A program made the position numbers and the translations under genes. The notes beneath the pieces were generated by a model. It did not search any database. It was not told the DNA's origin and saw only the letters and a list, made by a program, of their open reading frames with translations. Positions 8,802 to 15,903 of a stretch of 64,000 nucleotides of DNA are shown piece by piece; the first letter of the stretch is position 1, and every line of letters begins with the position of its first letter. Source of the stretch: Pseudomonas sp. RIT409 (GTDB lineage Bacteria; Pseudomonadota; Gammaproteobacteria; Pseudomonadales; Pseudomonadaceae); the NCBI RefSeq assembly GCF_003052515.2, contig NZ_QARE02000004.1:124001-188000 (forward strand), given 5' to 3'.

Positions 8802-9602
8802 TCAATCCTTGTAGTCCGTCCCGTGGCGATCCAACTCGCGAATCAACGCATTCCAATGCCGCTTGACGCCAGGCCCGTTGCCATCGTGGAACACCTTGGT
8901 CTGGTCTTCGACTTTCTTGACCACGTCTTGCGGCGGGAAAATCAACTCGGCATTGCCCGCGGCCTGGGCCGCTACCTGGATGTTGCAGGCGTATTCAAGA
9001 TTGTGCAGTTGCTTGAATGCATGCTCGACACTGATCCCCGCCGTGAGCAGGCCGTGGTTTCTAAGGATCATCACGCTCTTGTCTCCGAGATCCGCCACCA
9101 AACGCTCACGCTCGCCAAGGTCCTGCGCGATCCCCTCGTAGCCGTGATAGGCCACTCGCCCGGAGAACGCCAGAGCGTGCTGGGAAATCGGCAACAAGCC
9201 CTGCTTCTGCGACGAAACCGCAATGCCATCGCGGGTATGCGTGTGCAGCACGGCTTTAAGGTCGGGGCGTGCGGCATGGATGGCGCTGTGGATCACATAA
9301 CCGGCATGGTTGATGCCCAGGCCCGTAGGGTCGTCGACGAGGGTGCCGTCGATGTCGACCTTGACCAGGTTGGAAGCTGTGATCTCGTCGAACAACAGGC
9401 CGAAGGCATTGATCAGGAAATGTTCGTCCGGCCCAGGCACTCGCGCGGAAAAGTGGGTGTAGATATGGTCAGTCCAGCGCTTGAGCGCGGCGAGACGGTA
9501 AGCGGCAGCGAGCTTCACCCGCACTTCCCACTCTTCCGGGGTGACCCGGTCCCGCACACTGCTTGCACCAGACGAGACCGGCAAAGGACTGACGTTGCTC
9601 AT
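8802..9602 (-). CDS. class II aldolase/adducin family protein
   Basis: A 266-residue protein of the class II aldolase/adducin fold, which binds a metal through three His residues. The visible metal-site motif is LHTHTRDG near 136-143, the catalytic acid lies in the N-terminal HFSARVPGPDEHFLIN region, and the third His is in MILRNHGLLT near 197. The start at 9602 is set by an agggag ribosome site seven bases upstream; an in-frame upstream ATG at 9632 would include that site within the gene. It lies 121 bp downstream of the LysR gene on the same strand and may be cotranscribed with it. Substrate unknown. Confidence 0.88.
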   Translation of the reverse strand: MSNVSPLPVSSGASSVRDRVTPEEWEVRVKLAAAYRLAALKRWTDHIYTHFSARVPGPDEHFLINAFGLLFDEITASNLVKVDIDGTLVDDPTGLGINHAGYVIHSAIHAARPDLKAVLHTHTRDGIAVSSQKQGLLPISQHALAFSGRVAYHGYEGIAQDLGERERLVADLGDKSVMILRNHGLLTAGISVEHAFKQLHNLEYACNIQVAAQAAGNAELIFPPQDVVKKVEDQTKVFHDGNGPGVKRHWNALIRELDRHGTDYKD

Positions 9603-9723
9603 GCATGACTCCCTATTAGTCTGAATAGACATGTCGAGGGAGCCTAAACGCGCTGCAGGCTATTTAAAAATCACATTTTATTCTAAGGTAATTATCAATT
9701 TTTTTTATTAACAATCAGGCCAT

Positions 9724-10629
9724 TCACGCCGCCTCGCGTGCCTGCTTCAGCGCCTCTGCCACCAGGCGTCCGAAGAGACTCACCGGGGCTTGAAGATTGC
9801 CCAGGAAGCGCGGGTAGATCAGCCACAGGTCAAGCACCGGCTTGAAATCCTTCAGCGGCATCACGGCCAACGTGTCGCGATGCACGCTGCGCTCCAGCAG
9901 TGGACGCGGCACCAGGCCCAGGCCCATACCGTCGGCCACCAGCCCCAATTGCAGTTCGGTGCCGAAGGTCTCGAGATTGACCTTCAGGCTCAACCCTTGA
10001 TCGACCAGCGTGCGCTGGAGACCAGCGCGAAAGCCGCAGCCGTCCGGGTTAAGCACAAACCCCTGCTCATAACAATCCGCCAGCCGGACGGGCTTTTTCG
10101 GTAGACGTTCTCTGGCGCAGACCACCACCAACTCCATTTTGCCAATGGATTCGCCCATGATCGCCTCAGGAAAAATCTTGCCGGCCGGAAACAGCGCAGC
10201 CGCGGCATCGAGCTCACCCTTTTCGATCTTCCCGATCAAGTGGCTCCCCCAGCCGGTGACCACCTGCGCGCGCAAATCCGGAAACTCGCCACGCAGGTGT
10301 TTCAGCGCGTCCAGCAAAACGACATCGCCAATGGTTTGCGGTACACCGAGACGCAGCAGGCCACTGGGGGGCGTATCGCTGGCCACCAACTCTCGCAGCG
10401 AATCCATTTCCCGCAGGATCGCCAGGCATTTCTGGTAGACCTGCATGCCCATGGCCGTCGGTTTGAGCGGCTTGGTATTACGGTCGAACAACTCGACACC
10501 CAGGGCCTGCTCGAAGTTTTGCACCCGACGGGTGATGGCTGGCTGAGTCAGCTCCAGCGTTTCAGCGGCATGGCTGATCGACTGGCAACGAATCACCGCC
10601 ACGAAGGCGTCGATGTCATCAATTTTCAT
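9724..10629 (-). CDS. LysR family regulator divergent from 3MP dioxygenase
   Basis: A 301-residue LysR-type regulator. The helix-turn-helix spans residues 1-60 (FVAVIRCQSISHAAETLELTQPAITRRVQNFE), followed by a linker helix and a substrate-sensing domain (RLGVPQTIGDVV onward). The start at 10629 corresponds to MKIDDIDAFVAV, the normal LysR beginning. It is transcribed away from the dioxygenase and rhodanese genes, with a 190-bp control region between them, the usual arrangement for a LysR protein that activates the divergent operon. I recall PA2601 in the same position in P. aeruginosa. Confidence 0.92.
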   Translation of the reverse strand: MKIDDIDAFVAVIRCQSISHAAETLELTQPAITRRVQNFEQALGVELFDRNTKPLKPTAMGMQVYQKCLAILREMDSLRELVASDTPPSGLLRLGVPQTIGDVVLLDALKHLRGEFPDLRAQVVTGWGSHLIGKIEKGELDAAAALFPAGKIFPEAIMGESIGKMELVVVCARERLPKKPVRLADCYEQGFVLNPDGCGFRAGLQRTLVDQGLSLKVNLETFGTELQLGLVADGMGLGLVPRPLLERSVHRDTLAVMPLKDFKPVLDLWLIYPRFLGNLQAPVSLFGRLVAEALKQAREAA

Positions 10630-10759
10630 TCTGTTCGCACATGGAAGAGGAAAGAGAAGATAGGTAAAAAGCATAATTCCAATCGGCGGAAGTGGATACC
10701 CCGCCGTCCAAGAGGCGCGGAGCAAATGCTTTTTCGTTATAACCTAATCATCAATAAAT

Positions 10760-10785
10760 AGCATATTAATAGACATTATTATGCT
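10760..10785. promoter_or_regulatory. 26-bp dyad, candidate LysR operator
   Basis: AGCATATTAAT (10760-10770) and ATTATTATGCT (10775-10785) form an imperfect inverted repeat with 10 of 11 positions paired and a 4-base spacer. It lies 35 bases before the dioxygenase start and 131 bases from the divergent LysR start. Its size and symmetry fit a LysR binding site; which regulator binds is inferred from position. Confidence 0.5.
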
Positions 10786-10819
10786 TATATTGGCTATCCA
10801 AACCGGTCATGGAGCCGAC

Positions 10820-11428
10820 ATGAGCCATCCTCGTCACCCCGAACGTCTGCGCGCTTTCATCGGTGCGCTGGCCGAACTGATCGACAGTCATCCCAGCGAG
10901 GGCGATCTGCTGCATCGCGGCGGTAAACTGTTGGGCCAACTGGTGAAACACGACGACTGGCTCCCTGACGAATTCGCAGCGTCCGACCCGACGCGCTATC
11001 AACAATTTTTGCTGCATGCCGACTCGCGTCAGCGGTTTTCCGTCGTCAGTTTTGTCTGGGGCCCGGGTCAGAGCACGCCCATCCATGATCACCGGGTCTG
11101 GGGACTGATTGGCCTGTTGCGCGGTGCCGAATACTCCCAAGGCTTCGCCCGCAACGCCGAAGGTCGCCTTGAAAAGGAAGGGGCGCCCATTCGGCTCGAC
11201 CCCGGCCATGTCGAGGCGCTCTCCCCTCGCCGCAACGACATTCACCAGGTCAGCAACGCGTTCGACGATCGAGTGTCGATCAGCATTCATGTCTACGGCG
11301 CCAACATCGGTGCCGTCAAGCGTGCCATTTTCCAAGCGGACGGCAGCGAAAAGCTGTTCATTTCCGGCTACTCCAACGCTTATCTCCCCAACATTTGGGA
11401 CCTGTCCAAAGAGAACCCCGCCCGATGA
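10820..11428 (+). CDS. 3-mercaptopropionate dioxygenase
   Basis: A 202-residue cupin non-haem iron enzyme that adds O2 to the thiol of 3-mercaptopropionate, giving 3-sulfinopropionate. Iron ligands His89, His91 and His142 are visible (PIHDHRVWGLIG and NDIHQVSNAF). The Ser155-His157-Tyr159 triad is in SISIHVYGANIG. Gln62 occupies the place of the Arg found in mammalian-type cysteine dioxygenases; Gln there marks the 3-mercaptopropionate subgroup (P. aeruginosa PA2602, Azotobacter enzyme). The start at 10820 follows ggag; an upstream Met at 10781 lacks a ribosome site. The stop overlaps the rhodanese start by four bases (ATGA). Confidence 0.93.
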   Translation: MSHPRHPERLRAFIGALAELIDSHPSEGDLLHRGGKLLGQLVKHDDWLPDEFAASDPTRYQQFLLHADSRQRFSVVSFVWGPGQSTPIHDHRVWGLIGLLRGAEYSQGFARNAEGRLEKEGAPIRLDPGHVEALSPRRNDIHQVSNAFDDRVSISIHVYGANIGAVKRAIFQADGSEKLFISGYSNAYLPNIWDLSKENPAR

Positions 11429-13005
11429 ATTACAGCACCCGTTCGTTTGCCGATATCCGCGCCGCGCTGCTGGCCCGTGAAGAGGTCGCCCTGGTCGACG
11501 TCCGCGAGGAGGCCCCTTTCGCTGAAGGCCATCCGCTTTTCGCAGCCAACATTCCTCTTTCGAAGCTTGAGTTGGAGGTGTTTTCGCGCATCCCGCGTCG
11601 CGATACCGTCATCACGTTGTATGACGATGGTGAGGGGCTGGCGCAGATCGCGCTGATTCGACTGAAGGACTTGGGCTACGGCAACGTCAGGTTGCTGGAA
11701 GGCGGATTGCAGGGCTGGCGCGATGCAGGTGGCGAGTTGTTCATCGACGTCAACGTACCGAGCAAAGCGTTCGGCGAACTGGTCGAGCATCATCGCCACA
11801 CCCCTTCGCTTGCAGCCGAAGAAGTCAAACAGTTACTTGATGACAAGGCCGACGTCGTGGTGCTCGATGCCCGCCGTTTCGACGAATATCAGACCATGAG
11901 CATACCCGGCGGTGTCAGCGTACCTGGCGCGGAACTGGTGCTGCGTGCCCGCGAACTGGCGCCTGACCCGCAGACGCGCATCATCGTCAACTGTGCCGGG
12001 CGTACACGCAGCATCATTGGCACCCAGTCGTTGGTCAACGCCGGGCTGCCCAATCCCGTCTGCGCATTGCGCAACGGTACCATCGGTTGGTTGCTCGCCG
12101 GGCAGGCATTGGATCATGGCCAGTCTCGACGCTTTCCTGCCGTCAGTGACCGCACTCTTGAGCTCGCGAGCGCCGACGCTCGCAACGTGGCAGACAAGGC
12201 TGGCGTGAAGCGCGGGAGCCTGGCCGATCTGCAGGCCTGGCAGGCCGATGCCACACGCACCACCTACCTGTTCGACGTGCGGACCCCTGAGGAATACGAG
12301 GCGGGTCATCTGCCGGGCGCTCGCTCGACCCCAGGCGGCCAGTTGGTTCAGGAAACCGATCACTACGCCAGCGTGCGTGGCGCCCGGATTGCTCTGCTGG
12401 ACGACAACGGCGTACGCGCCAATATGTCAGCCTCCTGGCTCGCGCAACTGGGCTGGGAGGTGTATGTGATCGATGGCCTCAAGCTCTCCGAATTCAGCGA
12501 AACGGGCGCCTGGCATGCACCGATTCCGACGCCTTGGCAGGTAGAAGAAATCAGCCCGCAGACCCTGCGCCAGTGGCAGGAACAGGGTCGGGTGGCCGTG
12601 CTCGATTTCACCGCCAGCGCCCAGTACGTCAAACACCACATTCCCGGTGCCTGGTGGACGCTGCGCGCCGACCTCTCCAGCGCCCTGCGCAAGATTCCGG
12701 CGGCCGAGCACTACGTGCTGACGTGCGGCAGTGGCAAGCTGGCCCGCCTTGCCGTGCCGGAAGTCGAGGCCCTGACCGGTAAGCCGGTGTTTCTTCTCCA
12801 GGGCGGAACCGCCAGTTGGATCGCGGCCGGGTTCGACGTCGAAAGCGGCGAAACTCACCTCGCGTCCCCGCGCATCGACCGCTATCGCCGTCCTTACGAG
12901 GGCACCGACGCACCCCGCGAAGCGATGCAGGCGTACCTGGATTGGGAGTTCGGTCTGGTGGAGCAACTGGGCCGCGACGCAACCCATGGATTCAAGGTGA
13001 TCTGA
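11425..13005 (+). CDS. four-domain rhodanese (thiosulfate sulfurtransferase-like)
   Basis: A 526-residue soluble protein made of four rhodanese domains (about 1-120, 125-240, 265-370, 375-490). Domain 2 keeps the catalytic loop with Cys190 (CAGRTR) and domain 4 keeps Cys434 (CGSGKLAR). Domains 1 and 3 have Asp67 and Asp326 at the equivalent place, so they are probably non-catalytic. It is translationally coupled to the dioxygenase. Rhodaneses move sulfane sulfur between donors such as thiosulfate or persulfides and thiol acceptors, so a role in handling sulfur released during thiol oxidation is plausible. The true donor and acceptor are not known. PA2603 is the equivalent I recall. Confidence 0.9.
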   Translation: MNYSTRSFADIRAALLAREEVALVDVREEAPFAEGHPLFAANIPLSKLELEVFSRIPRRDTVITLYDDGEGLAQIALIRLKDLGYGNVRLLEGGLQGWRDAGGELFIDVNVPSKAFGELVEHHRHTPSLAAEEVKQLLDDKADVVVLDARRFDEYQTMSIPGGVSVPGAELVLRARELAPDPQTRIIVNCAGRTRSIIGTQSLVNAGLPNPVCALRNGTIGWLLAGQALDHGQSRRFPAVSDRTLELASADARNVADKAGVKRGSLADLQAWQADATRTTYLFDVRTPEEYEAGHLPGARSTPGGQLVQETDHYASVRGARIALLDDNGVRANMSASWLAQLGWEVYVIDGLKLSEFSETGAWHAPIPTPWQVEEISPQTLRQWQEQGRVAVLDFTASAQYVKHHIPGAWWTLRADLSSALRKIPAAEHYVLTCGSGKLARLAVPEVEALTGKPVFLLQGGTASWIAAGFDVESGETHLASPRIDRYRRPYEGTDAPREAMQAYLDWEFGLVEQLGRDATHGFKVI

Positions 13006-13138
13006 TTTCCGGCACTCCTCCGTGGTCGTCCGCCAGCCGGACGGCCACAGGCACCGAGCCCCGTTCAACCCATCATGCCGACCCCTTCTCCAGGCGGAGG
13101 CAGCATTTCTGATTTTCTAACGCCTGGAGACGCGCGTC

Positions 13139-14149
13139 ATATCCGCCCCGAATCATCCATCGCTGCGAGCCAAACGGCTACTGCTCAGCGCCCTGCTCGC
13201 CCTGTCGTTCACTCCGTCCACCCACGCTGCGCAACCCCTGCAGCCGCTGCTGGTGGCCAACCAGAAATCGGCCCTCAAGGTTTTGCTGGAGGTGTCCGGC
13301 GAGCTGAAAGACGTCCCTTACGACATCAAGTTTTCCGAGTTTCCGTCCGCCTCGCCGTTGGGCGAGGCCTTGAACGCAGGTGCGGTCGATGTCGGTGCGC
13401 TGGGCGATGCACCTTATGTCTTCGCCCTCGGCGCCGGGGGACCGCTGAAGGTGATCAGCATCACTCATGTCAAAGGGCGTTACACCACGGCGCTGATCGT
13501 GCGCGACGACTCGCCGATCAAGTCCGTCGCGGACCTCAAAGGCAAAAGGATCGTCACCGGGCGCGGCTCGATCGGCCATTACCTGGCGATTCGCGCTCTT
13601 AACGAAGCGGGTCTGAAAACCAGCGACGTCAGCTTCGTTTACCTGCTGCCGAGCGAATCGCGCCTGATCCTGGACAACGGCGACGCCGACGCCTGGGCCA
13701 CCTGGGCGCCCTATACCACGGTGGCGACACAGAACGGCGCACGCATCCTGCCCAACGGACCGGACCTGCTGACCAACCATTCCTACCTCGCAGCCACCAG
13801 CGCGGCCATCAGCGAAAAACGCGCACAGCTGGATGACTTCGTCGTACGACTGGACCGCGCCTATCGCTGGGTCAATGCCCATCCCAGGGAGTACGCGGTG
13901 GCCCAGACCAAGGTCACCGGCCTGCCTGTCGAAGTGCATCTGGCCATCAATCAGGACACCCGAATGGAACGCGTCAGCATCGACGACGGCGTGATCAAGG
14001 GACTACAGAACACGGCGAACATCTACGAGCGCGAGGGGATACTGAACAAACACGTCGACGTATCCCACGGCTTCGATCCTGGATTCAACGCCATCCGCTT
14101 GGCTGCCGAGCAGGCCGCAGAGAATACCGATTCACACGCGGCGCGTTGA
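13139..14149 (+). CDS. SsuA-like ABC substrate-binding protein with ATA in start position
   Basis: A periplasmic binding protein of about 336 residues, paralogous to the one at 6.3-7.3 kb (shared patterns PLGEALNAGAVDVGALGDAP, VADLKGKR, GRGSIGHYLAIRAL, DADAWATWAPY). The frame encodes an intact signal peptide, KRLLLSALLALSFTPSTHA then AQP, upstream of the first GTG at 13253. The frame is closed by TAA at 13118-13120, and no ATG, GTG or TTG occurs between that stop and the signal peptide. A ggaga ribosome site (13126-13130) sits 8 bases before ATA at 13139, exactly where an ATG would be expected; CTG at 13124 is the only other near-cognate start. Either a rare start is used, or the ATG was lost by a G-to-A change. 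The end of the protein is normal. Confidence 0.75.
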   Translation: MSAPNHPSLRAKRLLLSALLALSFTPSTHAAQPLQPLLVANQKSALKVLLEVSGELKDVPYDIKFSEFPSASPLGEALNAGAVDVGALGDAPYVFALGAGGPLKVISITHVKGRYTTALIVRDDSPIKSVADLKGKRIVTGRGSIGHYLAIRALNEAGLKTSDVSFVYLLPSESRLILDNGDADAWATWAPYTTVATQNGARILPNGPDLLTNHSYLAATSAAISEKRAQLDDFVVRLDRAYRWVNAHPREYAVAQTKVTGLPVEVHLAINQDTRMERVSIDDGVIKGLQNTANIYEREGILNKHVDVSHGFDPGFNAIRLAAEQAAENTDSHAAR

Positions 14150-14241
14150 GCGATCGACAACGGGAGAGATGTACGCTGGCCGAAGAGGGTGGCAGTGCGG
14201 GTTCTGCGACCCCCTTCGGCCAGGGCAGTTATCGCGAACAA

Positions 14242-14275
14242 ACGAAAACGCCGCTCTGTTGAGCGGCGTTTTCGT
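14242..14275 (-). terminator. terminator of the tRNA operon
   Basis: A perfect 15-bp stem (14242-14256 with 14261-14275) and a 4-base loop lie just past the 3' end of tRNA-Gly. On the minus strand the right part of the stem ends in TTTTCGTTTG, giving a weak T tract. It can also end transcription from the binding-protein gene on the plus strand. Confidence 0.75.
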
Positions 14276-14280
14276 GAATT

Positions 14281-14356
<76 letters not shown>

Positions 14357-14360
14357 AATA

Positions 14361-14436
14361 TGGCGTCCCCTAGGGGACTCGAACCCCTGTTACCGCCGTG
14401 AAAGGGCGGTGTCCTAGGCCACTAGACGAAGGGGAC
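14361..14436 (-). tRNA. tRNA-Glu(UUC), distal copy
   Basis: The minus strand folds as a 76-nt tRNA with acceptor GTCCCCT, anticodon loop CTTTCAC (anticodon TTC), T arm GGGGTTCGAGTCCCC and encoded CCA. Only four bases separate it from tRNA-Gly, so the two are processed from one transcript. An identical copy is at 18093-18168. Confidence 0.97.
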
Positions 14437-14549
14437 ACAGCCTGAAACACCATGGTGTTGCGTTTCAGATCCAGAGGTACCTGACGATACTTTCTGGTTT
14501 CACTCAGCCTCGCTTCGGCCAGATGACCAAGAGCGAAACTGCTTAAAAT

Positions 14550-14567
14550 TGGAGCGGGAAACGAGAC
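14550..14567. repeat. 18-bp tRNA-Gly 3'-end fragment, candidate att site
   Basis: TGGAGCGGGAAACGAGAC repeats exactly the 3' end of tRNA-Gly (14281-14298 and 18015-18032) without the rest of the gene. A free tRNA 3' end in direct orientation, with an integrase remnant near the other copy, is the mark of the attachment site left by a tRNA-integrating element. Confidence 0.8.
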
Positions 14568-14836
14568 GCCAATTAAGCATCTATCCCTTTGAAAAGGCTA
14601 GGCTTTTTCAGCCCTGCCCCGCTGCAGTGGACGAGATTATGGACTAGTTGTCTGAGCATGGCAAGCCTAAATTTTCCACTGTGCTCCATCAGCGTCCACG
14701 GGCAGCTGGTCAGCGCCTCAGCCAGCATCATCCATGCTGAGGCGCAGGGCTCGGACGGCATAGAATTTTGGCGCCGCAGCCTCGCCTCCTGGGTTGAGCA
14801 CTGTCGGGCGTATAGGCTGAAGCCCCCGAGGCCTCC

Positions 14837-15223
14837 TTACGTGCAGTCATCGAGCGCAAGCTCAGGCATCAGCGGAATTACCACCGACACCTCACTTCGA
14901 GCCGCCGTGCGAACTTCTTCGTAGACCTTCTTGGAAAGCAGACGCTTGGCATGGCGCATGAATTGCGCCTGCTCGGAGAGCTGGGTCATCGACATCAACT
15001 TGCGCCGCTCCTCTTTCTGCTCGTGTTGAGCCAAGCCGCGATCAACCCGAACGCCAGCCAGTTCCTTCTTGGTCATGATGATCGCGTAGTTGATTCTTCT
15101 CAGCCACTGGGTGTCCAGCTCCTTACGCCCGGCATAAGCCTCCTGTCGAGCCAACCATTGGGAATCCAATTTATCCTTTGCTTCATGACGCATACTCCAA
15201 CTACGCGCCTCTTCGTAGGACAC
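14837..15223 (-). CDS. hypothetical charged helical protein in the element
   Basis: A reading frame of up to 128 residues rich in Arg, Lys and Glu (WSMRHEAKDKLDSQWLARQEAYAGRKELD, then INYAIIMTKKELAGVRV). It looks like a soluble mostly helical protein. The start is unclear: GTG at 15223 abuts a gaagg site, while ATG at 15193 has gaagagg about 16 bases upstream. It ends in the acidic tail PELALDDCT. I do not recognise the family. Its upstream end lies at the junction with the SDR fragment, so the true N-terminus may have been lost. Confidence 0.5.
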   Translation of the reverse strand: MSYEEARSWSMRHEAKDKLDSQWLARQEAYAGRKELDTQWLRRINYAIIMTKKELAGVRVDRGLAQHEQKEERRKLMSMTQLSEQAQFMRHAKRLLSKKVYEEVRTAARSEVSVVIPLMPELALDDCT

Positions 15224-15228
15224 CTTCT

Positions 15229-15357
15229 ACTGAGGAAATAATAGACCTCGTTCAATACCTCTTATCCTCTGCATCAAGCGCGATCACAGGTGAGCGCATA
15301 TATGTTGATGGAGGATTTAATCATTTATCTGCGGCGGTTTCTGCGCTTAAGATATAA
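15229..15357 (+). pseudogene. C-terminal fragment of a short-chain dehydrogenase
   Basis: The plus strand reads TEEIIDLVQYLLSSASSAIT then GERIYVDGGFNHLSAAVSALKI and a TAA stop at 15355-15357. The phrase ITGERIYVDGG is the usual C-terminal end of SDR proteins (ITGQ/E-x-I-x-VDGG). No upstream part of the enzyme exists: the sequence switches to the opposite-strand gene at about 15225. It is a leftover of a gene cut by rearrangement, and it is A+T-rich compared with the core genome. Confidence 0.75.
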
Positions 15358-15690
15358 TTTGTACTTAGGGCTTCTCGCTATCGCGTGAAGCGTTTATCGG
15401 GGTAGGAGAGCACTTTTTTGGGCTGGGTATGAAGAGATTCGTTAGAATCCAGAAGCGAAAGCATTGCAACTGCGGTCGCTGAATGTGACCACAGAAGCTG
15501 TGGGTACGTATAGGCAACATCAACGACTATGACCCCCATCCCCGAAGTCTGCACAATCGTATATCTGGATGATTGGTAGGCTATCTTTCCGCCAGGTGAA
15601 GCAGTTTGGGAGTGGGGGCATCGGCATTGGGCCGCGCCCTAGAGCACTGGCATGTAAATTACAGCACGTGCAACCCTGGCGTGCTTTCAC
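15358..15690. other. no gene seen in the element
   Basis: I find no convincing reading frame, RNA gene or strong repeat in this stretch. Short imperfect dyads near 15366-15395 (cttctcgctatcgcgtgaagcg) are visible but have no clear meaning. Confidence 0.4.
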
Positions 15691-15860
15691 AAGATCGCTG
15701 TAGCGGCAAACCGGTAGCATCGATCATTAGTTTAATTCAGTCCGCGCGGCTTAATGGACATGAGCCGTATGCTTATCAAAAGGACGTTCTCACACGCCTG
15801 CCGAAGCAGCGGGCAAGTGAAATTGATCAGATGCTGCCGCTTAGGTGGCAACCCATCTAG
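15691..15860 (+). pseudogene. IS66 transposase (TnpC) 3' fragment
   Basis: The frame ends with GKPVASIISLIQSARLNGHE, PYAYQKDVLTRLPKQRASEI and DQMLPLRWQPI before TAG at 15858-15860. This is the conserved C-terminus of IS66-family transposases (SLIQSAKLNGHDPYAYLKDVL, then LLPHRW). The frame runs upstream to 15606 but the residues before about 15691 do not fit the family. The matching N-terminal part lies 1.3 kb downstream at 17114, so the insertion sequence is broken and in the wrong order. Confidence 0.8.
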
Positions 15861-15881
15861 CATGCAGATGGGTTGCCACCT
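15843..15881. repeat. perfect 16-bp inverted repeat at the transposase stop
   Basis: AGGTGGCAACCCATCT (15843-15858) is followed after AGCATGC by its exact reverse complement (15866-15881). The left arm encodes the last residues of the IS66 transposase fragment (RWQPI), so the right arm is an inverted copy of coding sequence. It lies between the fragment and the convergent LysE gene and could act as a terminator hairpin, though there is no T tract. Confidence 0.75.
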
Positions 15882-15903
15882 ACCATCATCTGCTCACTGC
15901 GCA

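Noticed and set aside
13075..13602. Frame starting with an ATG that might be the missing start of the second binding protein
   Set aside because: It is in a different frame from the signal peptide and becomes Arg/Pro-rich noise; joining it would need a frameshift that no feature of the sequence supports.
14437..14549. Independent promoter for the distal tRNA pair
   Set aside because: No pair of -35 and -10 boxes with proper spacing is visible on the minus strand; only an imperfect hairpin (ctgaaacacc / gtttcag) is seen.
14573..14761. 62-codon minus-strand frame inside the element
   Set aside because: No ribosome site, no recognisable family and Ser/Leu-rich composition; might be a scrap of a transposase, but I cannot support it.
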